From NCBI RefSeq assembly GCF_019285735.1, contig NZ_CP079107.1:4109409-4173408 (forward strand): a DNA stretch of 64,000 nt, written 5' to 3'. Below are positions 1 to 7,802 of the stretch, piece by piece. Position numbers and translations under genes: made by a program. This DNA comes from Paeniglutamicibacter sp. Y32M11. GTDB taxonomy: Bacteria; Actinomycetota; Actinomycetes; Actinomycetales; Micrococcaceae. The notes beneath the pieces were generated by a model. The model saw only the letters and a list, made by a program, of their open reading frames with translations, was not told where the DNA came from and did no database searches. Every line of letters begins with the position of its first letter. Position 1 is the stretch's first letter.

Positions 1-2
1 TG

Positions 3-1760
3 ATCTTCTTCATCGCTGCCCCCGATGGCGCCGACAAGGAACACCTGAAGCTGCTCTCCAAGCTGGCCCGCTCGCTGGTCAAGAAGGACTTCACCGCCGC
101 ACTGCGCGCCGCGCAGAACCCGGCGGAGATCGTGGCGCTGGTTGAGGCCGCCATCACTCCGGCTCCCGCGGCCGAAGCATCCGCACCGGCCACCGCAGCT
201 CCCAGTACACCGGCCCCCGCGGGCCAGCGCCGCCTGGTCGCCGTGACCGCCTGCCCCACCGGCATCGCCCACACTTACATGGCCGCCGATTCCCTCGTGG
301 CAGCAGCAGCCGAGGTAGGGGTCGATCTGCAGGTCGAGACCCAGGGATCCTCCGGGGCCACCCCGCTTGACCCCGCCGTCATTGCCGCCGCCGAAGCGGT
401 CATTTTTGCCGTTGACGTTGATGTGCGCGACAAGTCCCGCTTTGCCGGCAAGCCGCTGATCCAGTCTCCGGTCAAGCGTGGCATCGATGAGCCGGCCGTG
501 ATGATCGCCGAGGCCTTGGCCGCGGCCCAAGACCCGAACGCGCGCCGAGTCCCGGCAGCTAGCGGATCCTCCGATGCGACTTCCTCCTCATCGAGTGGTG
601 GACGCGAAAGCGTCGGAGCGGCGCTGAAGCGCGCGCTGCTCACCGGCGTCAGCTACATGATCCCGTTTGTTGCCGGTGGCGGTCTACTGATCGCGCTGGG
701 CTTCCTGCTTGGCGGATACGCCATCACCACCGTGGCCGATGACATCTTGGCCGCAAATACGCTCTTCAACCTGCCCGGCGCCGACATGGTGACAACCCTT
801 GATGCCAAGTTCGGCCCGCTGGGCGTGTACCTCGGCGCCGTCGTCTTCAAGATCGGCGCGCTCTCAATGAGCTTCCTGGTCCCGGCGTTGGCCGGTTACA
901 TCGCCTATGCCTTTGCCGACCGTCCGGGTCTGGCACCCGGCTTCACCGCCGGTGCGGTGGCTGGCTTCATGGGCGCCGGCTTCCTCGGTGGCATCGTCGG
1001 CGGTTTGATCGCCGGACTTGCTGCCCGCTGGATCGGTTCCTGGTCCGTTCCACGTTGGATGCGCGGTCTGATGCCGGTGGTCATCACCCCACTGTTGGGT
1101 TCCATCATTGCCTCGGGTCTGATGTTCCTGCTGCTCGGCGGACCCATCGCGTCGTTGACCACGGGTTTGAACAGCTGGCTGTCGGGAATGTCCGGTGCTG
1201 CTGCAGCCCTTCTTGGTCTGATCCTTGGCCTGATGATGGCCTTCGACTTGGGCGGTCCGGTTAACAAGGTGGCCTACTCCTTCGCCGTTGCTGGTCTGGG
1301 TGCGGGCGCAGCAGCCAACCAGGCACCGTGGCAGATCATGGCAGCCGTCATGGCTGCGGGCATGGTTCCACCGCTGGCCTTGGCCTTGGCCACCTCGCTT
1401 GATCGTCGACTCTTCTCCAATGCCGAACGCGAAAACGGCAAGGCCGCCTGGCTGCTGGGAGCCGCCTTCATCTCCGAAGGTGCCATCCCGTTCGCCGCTG
1501 CCGATCCGCTGCCCGTGATTCCCGCCAGCATGCTCGGTGCCGGTGTTACCGGAACCATGATCATGAGCATGGGCGTCACCTCTCAGGCGCCGCACGGCGG
1601 GATCTTCGTCTTCTTCGCCATCGGTAACCTCGCAATGTTCGTGGTCTCCATTATCGTGGGCACCATCATCAGCGCCCTCGCAGTCATCGCCCTGAAGCGA
1701 TACGCCCGCAAGACTCCGATCGCAGCAGCAGATCTAGCTCAGGAGAAGGTGGCCGCATGA
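3..1760 (+). CDS. fruA: Fructose-type PTS transporter EIIABC, 5'-partial
   Basis: The reading frame is open from the window edge, so the true start lies upstream. The first ~45 residues match the end of a fructose-type EIIA domain (FFIAAPDGADKEHLKLLSKL). An Ala/Pro linker follows, then an EIIB domain with the phosphocysteine motif VTACPTGIAHTYMAAD (Cys codon at 252-254), and an EIIC membrane domain of about 330 residues rich in Gly/Ala helices and ending near 1740. The protein would import and phosphorylate fructose or a related hexose at the membrane. Its stop overlaps the ptsI start (ATGA at 1757-1760), which implies translational coupling. The sugar specificity is inferred from the family. 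Confidence 0.93.
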   Translation: MFFIAAPDGADKEHLKLLSKLARSLVKKDFTAALRAAQNPAEIVALVEAAITPAPAAEASAPATAAPSTPAPAGQRRLVAVTACPTGIAHTYMAADSLVAAAAEVGVDLQVETQGSSGATPLDPAVIAAAEAVIFAVDVDVRDKSRFAGKPLIQSPVKRGIDEPAVMIAEALAAAQDPNARRVPAASGSSDATSSSSSGGRESVGAALKRALLTGVSYMIPFVAGGGLLIALGFLLGGYAITTVADDILAANTLFNLPGADMVTTLDAKFGPLGVYLGAVVFKIGALSMSFLVPALAGYIAYAFADRPGLAPGFTAGAVAGFMGAGFLGGIVGGLIAGLAARWIGSWSVPRWMRGLMPVVITPLLGSIIASGLMFLLLGGPIASLTTGLNSWLSGMSGAAAALLGLILGLMMAFDLGGPVNKVAYSFAVAGLGAGAAANQAPWQIMAAVMAAGMVPPLALALATSLDRRLFSNAERENGKAAWLLGAAFISEGAIPFAAADPLPVIPASMLGAGVTGTMIMSMGVTSQAPHGGIFVFFAIGNLAMFVVSIIVGTIISALAVIALKRYARKTPIAAADLAQEKVAA

Positions 1761-3445
1761 GCGAGTCTTTCGCCGGAGTCGGAGTCAGCGCCGGACGGGT
1801 CATTGGCCCGGTCCGTCGGATGCCAGATCCGATCATCGCCCCCGCCGACGGCGCTCCACTGCCCGCCGGAGTCAGCATCGAAGAGGAATCGGCACGACTG
1901 GCCCAGGCCACCGCGGCGGTTGCCGCGGGATTAAAGGAACGCTCCGCCGCCGCCACCGGCGACGCAGCGGCAGTCCTGAAGGCCACGGCACTGATGGCCT
2001 CGGATCGAACCTTGCTGAAGTCGGCCACCAAGCTGGTGGCCTCCGGAACCAACGCCGAATCGGCCATCTGGGAGGCGGCGGAAGCCGTCGCCATGCAGCT
2101 GACCGGCCTGGGCGGTTACATGGCCGAACGCGCCACCGACGTCCTGGATGTCCGCTCCCGGATTGTCGCGCAACTGCGCGGCGTCCCGGCACCGGGAATC
2201 CCGGACAGCGACGAGCCATTTGTGCTCTGCGCGGTTGACCTGGCACCGGCGGACACCGCCACCCTCGATCCGGCACGCGTACTGGCCCTGGTCACCAGCG
2301 ACGGCGGACCGCAGTCGCACACGGCGATCATCGCGCGTTCGCTCGGTCTGCCGGCGATCGTCGCGGCCAGCGGAACCACGGTGCTCAGCGACGGAGACAT
2401 CCTCTTTGTGGACGGCATTGATGGCACCGTGGTGCGCGCACCTGGTGCCGAGGAAGAAGCGCTGGCGCAGGCCTACGCCTCCCGTGTTGCCCTGCCGGAG
2501 TTCAACGGCAGCGGCGCACTGAAGGATGGTCATGCCGTGCCCCTGCTGGCCAATGTCGGTTCCGGAGCCGATGCGCAGACAGCAGCCGCAGCCGGAGCCC
2601 AGGGCGTGGGCCTGTTGCGCACCGAGTTCTGCTTCCTGGGCCGGGATACCGAGCCGTCTCATGAGGATCAGGTCAGCGCGTACAAGGCAGTGTTTGATGC
2701 GTTTGGCGGCTCCAAGGTTGTCGTCCGCACCCTTGATGCTGGGGCGGATAAACCGCTGCCCTTCCTCACCGACGACTCGGAACCTAACCCGGCCTTGGGT
2801 GTGCGCGGCTACCGAACCGATGGCTCCGTCCCGGGTGTTTTGGATCGGCAGCTGAAGGCCATCGCCGAAGCGGCCGACGGCTCGGCCGCCGATGTGTGGA
2901 CCATGGCTCCCATGATCTCCACCCCGGCGGAGGCCGCGGCCTTCGCGGCCATGTGCAAGGATGCCGGACTCAAAACCCCCGGAGTCATGGTGGAGGTTCC
3001 CTCCGCGGCACTGCTGGCACGGCAGGTTTGCGCGGAGGTGGACTTCGCGTCCATTGGCACCAACGATCTCACCCAGTACACGATGGCGGCAGACCGCCAG
3101 CTCGGTGCGTTGGCCGCGCTGAACGATCCATGGCAGCCGGCGGTGCTGCACCTGATCAAGGCGACCTGCGACGGAGGTGCGGCCGTTGAAAGCGGACCGC
3201 GCCCGGTCGGAGTATGTGGCGAGGCCGCGGCCGACCCGGCACTGGCAGTTGTCCTCGTCGGGCTCGGGGTGGCTACGCTGTCCATGAACCGCCGTGCTCT
3301 TCCGGCTGTTGCCGCCATTCTCAAGACCGTTGATCTTCCCGGAGCCCGACGCATCGCAGAACTGGCACTGAACGCCGCATCGGCCGATGACGCCAGGAAT
3401 GCCGTGCGCAACGAGCTGCCCGAGCTTGATATGTTCGGGCTCTGA
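1757..3445 (+). CDS. ptsI: Phosphoenolpyruvate-protein phosphotransferase (PTS enzyme I)
   Basis: This 562-residue protein has the usual enzyme I length. The phosphohistidine motif GGPQSHTAIIARSLGLPA places His188 where E. coli has His189. The PEP-binding barrel shows GVGLLRTEFCFLGR, the VEVPSAALLARQ segment, GTNDLTQYTMAADR, and the catalytic Cys487 in VGVCGEAAADP. It transfers phosphate from PEP to HPr in the cytoplasm. It lies between the transporter gene (4-bp overlap) and ptsH, so this is a complete, self-contained PTS operon. Confidence 0.97.
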   Translation: MSESFAGVGVSAGRVIGPVRRMPDPIIAPADGAPLPAGVSIEEESARLAQATAAVAAGLKERSAAATGDAAAVLKATALMASDRTLLKSATKLVASGTNAESAIWEAAEAVAMQLTGLGGYMAERATDVLDVRSRIVAQLRGVPAPGIPDSDEPFVLCAVDLAPADTATLDPARVLALVTSDGGPQSHTAIIARSLGLPAIVAASGTTVLSDGDILFVDGIDGTVVRAPGAEEEALAQAYASRVALPEFNGSGALKDGHAVPLLANVGSGADAQTAAAAGAQGVGLLRTEFCFLGRDTEPSHEDQVSAYKAVFDAFGGSKVVVRTLDAGADKPLPFLTDDSEPNPALGVRGYRTDGSVPGVLDRQLKAIAEAADGSAADVWTMAPMISTPAEAAAFAAMCKDAGLKTPGVMVEVPSAALLARQVCAEVDFASIGTNDLTQYTMAADRQLGALAALNDPWQPAVLHLIKATCDGGAAVESGPRPVGVCGEAAADPALAVVLVGLGVATLSMNRRALPAVAAILKTVDLPGARRIAELALNAASADDARNAVRNELPELDMFGL

Positions 3446-3500
3446 TCGTCCTTTAATCCGTACTAATCCACACAGAACACCAGAATCAAGGAGAAATACC

Positions 3501-3776
3501 ATGGCAGAACGTATCGCCACCATCGCCAGCCGCGTCGGCCTGCACGCCCGTCCGGCAGCCATCTTCGCCGAGGCCGCAGGCGACCAGCCGCTGGAGGTCA
3601 CCATCGCTTTGGAAGGCGAGCCGATCGAGGACGCGTTGGATGCTTCGAGCATCCTTTCGCTCATGGGTTTGGGTGCCGAATACGGCACCAAGGTAGTACT
3701 CCGTGCCGAGGGTGAGGGCGCTGAAGCCATCCTCGAATCCCTGGCTGGCGTGTTGGAAACCGACCACGACGCCTAG
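3501..3776 (+). CDS. ptsH: Phosphocarrier protein HPr
   Basis: This 91-residue protein has the HPr phosphohistidine motif RVGLHARPAA with His15, and the second conserved block DALDASSILSLMGLG, where the regulatory-serine position falls near Ser49-Ser50. The start at 3501 is fixed by AAGGAG at 3488-3493. It carries phosphate from enzyme I to the EIIA domain. It is the last gene of the operon, 55 bp after ptsI and directly before a strong terminator. Confidence 0.96.
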   Translation: MAERIATIASRVGLHARPAAIFAEAAGDQPLEVTIALEGEPIEDALDASSILSLMGLGAEYGTKVVLRAEGEGAEAILESLAGVLETDHDA

Positions 3777-3787
3777 TCACCAACGCC

Positions 3788-3836
3788 AGCGGCCCGGCAG
3801 AAACCATTGTGGTTTCTGCCGGGCCGCTGCTTTTTC
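3788..3836. terminator. Terminator between ptsH and gdx
   Basis: A perfect 18-bp stem (3788-3805 with 3811-3828) and a 5-nt loop are followed by TTTTTC on the plus strand. It lies between converging genes, so it ends ptsH and may also serve the minus-strand exporter. Confidence 0.9.
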
Positions 3837-3882
3837 ACCCGAAAATCTTGGCGGTCAGACGTCGTCGGTTCTCGCCGGAGAG

Positions 3883-4200
3883 TTAGGCGTGCAGGGACTT
3901 CAAGCCCACGACGCCACCAACAATCATCAGCAGGAAAATCACCTTCAGGATCGAGATGGATTCCACGCCGGTCGCCATCGCATAGATAACCGTCAGAGTC
4001 GCGCCAATGCCGACCCACACGGCGTACGCAGTACCAACGGGCAGATCGCGCATCGCATAGGCCAATCCGGCCATGCTGAGCAGCAGTCCCACCCCAAAAA
4101 CAATGGTGGGCGCTACTTTAGTGAATCCGTCGGATTTGCCCAGCGCCGTAGCCCAGACGGCCTCAAGAACACCGGAAAGAATCAGAATAAACCAGGACAT
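3883..4200 (-). CDS. gdx: SMR-family guanidinium exporter (Gdx, formerly SugE)
   Basis: This 105-residue protein has four hydrophobic segments and begins MSWFILILSGVLEAVWATAL. The Glu14 region and the Trp pattern are those of the Gdx/SugE branch of small multidrug-resistance proteins, which export guanidinium in exchange for protons as antiparallel dimers. The start at 4200 was chosen over upstream options because GAGGAG lies at 4208-4213 and because a guanidine-III riboswitch ends just before it. That riboswitch independently supports guanidinium as the substrate. A longer reading frame to 4344 would translate through the riboswitch and is rejected. Confidence 0.92.
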   Translation of the reverse strand: MSWFILILSGVLEAVWATALGKSDGFTKVAPTIVFGVGLLLSMAGLAYAMRDLPVGTAYAVWVGIGATLTVIYAMATGVESISILKVIFLLMIVGGVVGLKSLHA

Positions 4201-4215
4201 GACAAGACTCCTCGT

Positions 4216-4257
4216 GGGCCGTCTTGTCGCACACCGGGTACGGCACCCATCGTCCGG
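4216..4257 (-). promoter_or_regulatory. Guanidine-III (ykkC-III) riboswitch
   Basis: On the minus strand, 42 nt match the known guanidine-III aptamer closely. The conserved blocks CCGGACGA, GCCGTACCCGGT and GACAAGACGGC occur in order with near-identical spacing to the Thermobifida fusca aptamer (recalled from memory, not aligned). The segment GACAAGAC (4221-4228) can alternatively pair with GTCTTGTC (4201-4208), placing the GAGGAG ribosome binding site in or beside the loop. Ligand binding would hold GACAAGAC in the pseudoknot and expose the site, so an ON switch is inferred. Confidence 0.9.
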
Positions 4258-4507
4258 AATCCCCTGTCGGGATGATTCCACGATGTCACACGCCACGGAT
4301 CGGGGGCAAGCATCTCTGCTGGTCAGATCGGTCACCAAAGACACGGACCCTCCGCCACCGGCCCAGACGCAGGGGGCTTATCAAACCAGTCTTGTCGAAA
4401 ACGATTCTCACTACACAAATGTCGGCGCTTCTATGTAGTCTCATCACATTCAATGGTTGCCTTTTCAACTAAAAGGTTGCTGGCTTCACTCGCGAAGGAA
4501 ATGTTCC
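4258..4507. other. Intergenic region with a Zur/Fur-like box
   Basis: About 250 bases upstream of both the riboswitch and the next plus-strand gene. It contains GAAAACGATTCTCA at 4397-4410, which matches the actinobacterial Zur-type consensus GAAAATGATTTTCA at 12 of 14 positions. A hairpin GGAATC/GATTCC lies just upstream of the riboswitch. No promoter could be assigned with confidence. Confidence 0.4.
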
Positions 4508-5059
4508 ATGTCAGAATCCAATAACACGCCGACAGCGCACCGCCTTATCGGTGCCCTAAACCACGGGTCGGGGTCATCGAATCGTGCGATGGCCCAACTA
4601 TCCGGACGACCGAAAAGCCAAAAACACTTTGACCCACACGCCTACCGCGCGGTCGTCTGGCTCCTCGTCGCCATCGCCGCAGTCACCGTATGGTTTGCGG
4701 CTCCCACTGGCGGTGAAGCGTCCGACTGGTCAGGTGACATGACCGTCGCTGAATTCAGTAAGACTGCCAACGATAAATCCACCGAAGGAGCTCCACAGCA
4801 ACAAGTGGTGAACGGTTGGTTCGTCGCGGATACGATTCCTATCCTTTCTGAACAGGTTTCTGCCCTGCACACCTCCTTGAACTCAGGACGAATTCCGGGG
4901 TTGATGCTGGTCTTCGGACTGGGCTACTGTGCAGATGTGGTCGGTCGGTCGCTTGCCTCTGCAAGTCAGCGCCAACGATTCAAAGGCTCATCAGTGGGCA
5001 CCGGTAGGGAGCCCGCGGAAGACTCATCCGCCGTCTCTGATGGCACCGCCACGCAGTAG
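4508..5059 (+). CDS. Hypothetical small membrane protein
   Basis: The 183-residue protein has a hydrophilic N-terminus of about 53 residues, one clear membrane segment (AVVWLLVAIAAVTVWFAA), an outward-type middle domain and a second weaker hydrophobic stretch (GLMLVFGLGYCADVVG), ending in a polar Ser/Thr-rich tail. The start at 4508 is supported by AAGGAA at 4495-4500. I do not recognise the family. It stands alone, 307 bp from the divergent gdx, and a Zur/Fur-like box lies about 100 bp upstream, so a role in metal stress is possible but unproven. Confidence 0.65.
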   Translation: MSESNNTPTAHRLIGALNHGSGSSNRAMAQLSGRPKSQKHFDPHAYRAVVWLLVAIAAVTVWFAAPTGGEASDWSGDMTVAEFSKTANDKSTEGAPQQQVVNGWFVADTIPILSEQVSALHTSLNSGRIPGLMLVFGLGYCADVVGRSLASASQRQRFKGSSVGTGREPAEDSSAVSDGTATQ

Positions 5060-5075
5060 TCGCTGATACAGACAT

Positions 5076-5121
5076 GGCCGCGGTGGGGCGTCCGGCTTCT
5101 GCCATACGCCCCACCGCGGCC
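5076..5121. terminator. Convergent hairpin terminator
   Basis: A perfect 16-bp GC-rich stem (5076-5091 with 5106-5121) lies between the hypothetical membrane gene and the converging fadD-like gene. There is no strong T-tract on either side. Confidence 0.7.
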
Positions 5122-5172
5122 CCATTGTTGGTTTGTAACCGGGCGAAAGCGCCCAGACGCTTCCCGCGCCAA

Positions 5173-6861
5173 CTATAGGTTCGGGGAAGCCTGCTCCCGT
5201 ACCTGCTTGCGTAGGATCTTGCCGAGCATCGAACGGGGTAAATCATCGATCACCACCACCCGCTTGGGAACCTTGTAACCGGCCAGCTGAACGCGGCAAT
5301 ACTCGCGGATGCCCGCCTCATCCAGCGCGGCGCCGGGTTCAAGCTCCACCGCTGCAACCACCATTTCACCGCCGCGTTCCAGCGTCTTGCCGAAGACGGC
5401 AGCATCCTTGACGTCCGGGTGGGAGCGCAATACCGATTCAACCTCGGAGGGTGAGACGTTAAATCCGCCGGTGATGATCAGTTCCTTGGCGCGGTCCACG
5501 ATGGTGGTGAAGCCATCTTCATCCACCGTCACCACGTCTCCGGTTCGCAGCCATCCATCGGGTGTCAGCGATTTGGCGGTTTCCTCGGGGTTATTCCAGT
5601 ATCCGGCGAACACCTGGGGTCCCTTGAGCAGCAATTCGCCGGGCTGGCCCTGCTCTACCTCAACTTCCGGATCATCCAGGTCCACGACCTTCATCAGCGT
5701 CGAGGGGAACGGCACACCGATGGTGCCGGTACGACGCGTGGGGTGGAACGGGTTTCCCAGCGCCACAGGTGAAGACTCGGTCATCCCATAGCCCTCCACC
5801 AGCAGTCCGCCGGAGACCGATTCCCAGAGTTCAACCACCGAATCGGGCAGGTTCATGGCTCCCGAGATGCAGTACTTGGCGGAGCGCAGCGACACGCCCT
5901 TTTCCTTGGCGGCCAGCGCCGTACGCTCGTAGATCGGCGGGACAGCGCAGTAGACGGTTGCCGGTGACTTTTTCATCGCGGCCAGGATGAGATCCGGGTC
6001 AAATTTCGGGAAGAGTACCAACAGGCCCTGCTTCTTCACCCCGAAGGTCAGGTACAGCGTCATGCCGAAGGCATGGAACATGGGCAAGATCGCGTAGAGG
6101 ATCTCATGACGCTCCTGGGCTCCTGCCATCCAGGCCTCGCCCTGCAACGCATTGGAGTACAGGTTGAAGTGTGTGAGCATGGCACCCTTCGGGGTGCCGG
6201 TGGTCCCGGAGGTGTATTGAATCACCGCGAGGTCTTCCACGGACGGACGCGGGTGGGAATCTGCGAGTCGATCGGCGCTGAGCAGTTCCTTGAAGGACAT
6301 GGTGCCAGGGGCCGGGGCCGTCAGGGCATCCTTCGAGGCGCGGATCTTCTTCAGCGGCAGTTTTAAGGCAAGTCGCTTGATGGCAGGGAAGGCTTCGAGC
6401 AAATTCACCGAGATCAGCGCGTCGATGCGCACGTCCTGGGGGAACTGGCGCACCGAATCCGCTGCCTTATCCCAGGCGATCACCACGCGGGCCTGGTGGT
6501 CCTCGAATTGGTGGCGCAGCTCGCGTGAGGTGTACAGCGGGTTGTGTTCCACAACTACCGCTCCCAGACGCAGCACGGCGTAGAACGCGATGACATGTTG
6601 CGGGCAGTTGGGGAGGATCAGGGCGACCCGGTCCCCCGCGACTACCCCGAGCCGCCGCAGTCCCTCTGCCGCGCGCGTTACCTGCTCGCCGAGTTCGCGG
6701 TAGCTGGTGCGTCGCCCAAAGAATTCGGTGGCCGGGGAATCGCCCGCCGCAGCTACGGAACGCTCAAACATCACGCTGAGCGATTCGGTGGGGAGCTCGA
6801 TTTCGGCGGGGACGCCCGGCTGGTAGTTCTTGGTCCACAGGTGGGCGGAAGTATTCTCCAT
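5173..6861 (-). CDS. fadD: Long-chain fatty acid--CoA ligase (acyl-adenylate family)
   Basis: 562 residues of the ANL superfamily. The AMP-binding P-loop is YTSGTTGTPKGAMLTH, followed by the A5 motif GYGMTESSP, the A7-type WLRTGDVVTVDEDGF, RAKELIITGGFNVSPSEVE, and the C-terminal catalytic Lys region PRSMLGKILRKQVRE. It activates a carboxylic acid to the acyl-adenylate and then the CoA thioester. It is a single-gene unit with a convergent neighbour. Substrate length cannot be read from the sequence; long- or medium-chain fatty acid is the usual assignment. Confidence 0.9.
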   Translation of the reverse strand: MENTSAHLWTKNYQPGVPAEIELPTESLSVMFERSVAAAGDSPATEFFGRRTSYRELGEQVTRAAEGLRRLGVVAGDRVALILPNCPQHVIAFYAVLRLGAVVVEHNPLYTSRELRHQFEDHQARVVIAWDKAADSVRQFPQDVRIDALISVNLLEAFPAIKRLALKLPLKKIRASKDALTAPAPGTMSFKELLSADRLADSHPRPSVEDLAVIQYTSGTTGTPKGAMLTHFNLYSNALQGEAWMAGAQERHEILYAILPMFHAFGMTLYLTFGVKKQGLLVLFPKFDPDLILAAMKKSPATVYCAVPPIYERTALAAKEKGVSLRSAKYCISGAMNLPDSVVELWESVSGGLLVEGYGMTESSPVALGNPFHPTRRTGTIGVPFPSTLMKVVDLDDPEVEVEQGQPGELLLKGPQVFAGYWNNPEETAKSLTPDGWLRTGDVVTVDEDGFTTIVDRAKELIITGGFNVSPSEVESVLRSHPDVKDAAVFGKTLERGGEMVVAAVELEPGAALDEAGIREYCRVQLAGYKVPKRVVVIDDLPRSMLGKILRKQVREQASPNL

Positions 6862-6908
6862 ACTTCCATCATGCCGCCAATGAGGGGCGCTAATAAACTT
6901 CTAGGGGA

Positions 6909-7331
6909 TTAAGCGTTGGCAAAAATCGCGAATGGCGGTGTTTCTAGGCCGTCAGTGAGCGCCTCGGCGGGATCGCTGCCCAAGGCTTTGATGGCATTTT
7001 TGCCGTCTACGTGCACCACAGAGGGCTTGAAACTGCGGGCTTCAGCATCGCTCATGGAGGCATAGGTGATGATGATGACCAGATCGCCGATGTTGACCAG
7101 ATGAGCTGCGGCACCGTTGATACCGATCACCCCCGAGCCACGTTCTCCGGCAATCGCGTAGGTCTCCAGACGGGCACCGTTGGTGACATCGACGATGGAG
7201 ACAAGCTCACCGGGCAGAATGTCGGCAGCGTCAAGCAGATCCGCATCAATGGTGATGGATCCGACGTAGTGCAGGTCAGCATGGGTGACGGTGGCACGGT
7301 GGATCTTGGACTTAAACATGGTGCGCTGCAT
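6909..7331 (-). CDS. panD: Aspartate 1-decarboxylase proenzyme
   Basis: 140 residues, beginning [20 protein letters not shown] and carrying the self-cleavage site YVGSITID, where the Gly-Ser bond is cut to give the pyruvoyl group. The block [20 protein letters not shown] is also conserved. The enzyme makes beta-alanine for pantothenate. The start at 7331 is supported by AGGAG about 7 nt upstream; the longer reading frame lacks family similarity before this Met. No other pan gene is adjacent. Confidence 0.95.
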   Translation of the reverse strand: MQRTMFKSKIHRATVTHADLHYVGSITIDADLLDAADILPGELVSIVDVTNGARLETYAIAGERGSGVIGINGAAAHLVNIGDLVIIITYASMSDAEARSFKPSVVHVDGKNAIKALGSDPAEALTDGLETPPFAIFANA

Positions 7332-7708
7332 GGGGGGATCTCCTGGAGGGGTGTAGTGCAGGCGGGGCAATCTTCCTTGACTGCCCACCTCGAGGCTCCG
7401 GTCAGGTGGAATGGGGATGAACCGGCGCCTAGGACATTCTAAACCGGCAGCCTTTGGCTTGTCTGTGACGCATTGGGGTTGGAGATCTCTGCGGTTCTTC
7501 GTTATGTATCGCGGCAGAATCAATGTGTTAACGACCGTTTAAACACCCGAATCCGTCCACTGGTTCATTGGCGGCCGGCCGGCCCCTGGCTCCCGATGCA
7601 TCCGAAAACTCAGGTCACTCGCGTAATTGACTCCACCCCAGAGAATCGGTCGGCGCGAGAACGGAAGATCATGAAGCGACTTCATGACCGCCACACCCAA
7701 AACAACAG
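7332..7708. other. Intergenic region between panD and the gntP operon
   Basis: About 380 bases upstream of the divergent panD and gntP genes. The panD ribosome binding site lies at its left edge. Otherwise I see no gene or RNA element; the reading frames here are short and lack ribosome binding sites. Confidence 0.6.
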
Positions 7709-7743
7709 TTTACATTGTGGGTTCAAACTCATAGTATGAGTTT
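7709..7743 (+). promoter_or_regulatory. Promoter with overlapping inverted-repeat operator upstream of gntP
   Basis: TTTACA (7709-7714) and TAGTAT (7732-7737) are separated by 17 bp, a good sigma-70-type promoter. The inverted repeat AAACTCA-TAGTA-TGAGTTT (7725-7743) sits over the -10 box, which suits repression. The IclR regulator at the far end of the operon is the obvious candidate to bind it, but this is inference. Confidence 0.65.
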
Positions 7744-7802
7744 CACAAAGTGGCGCTCATCACTTTATGCGCTCGCCCCCTCACCTCATGATCGGATCCC
7801 CA

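Noticed and set aside
864..1595. 243-aa minus-strand open frame opposite the PTS membrane domain
   Set aside because: Composition is His/Gln/Gly-rich shadow sequence with no motif or ribosome binding site.
1931..3730. 599-aa open frame on the minus strand
   Set aside because: It lies opposite ptsI and ptsH, which have clear family motifs. The antisense frame is open because of GC-rich codon bias and shows no domain.
3883..4344. Longer form of the guanidinium exporter with 48 extra N-terminal residues
   Set aside because: The extension would translate the guanidine-III riboswitch; the MSWFILIL start with GAGGAG fits the family.
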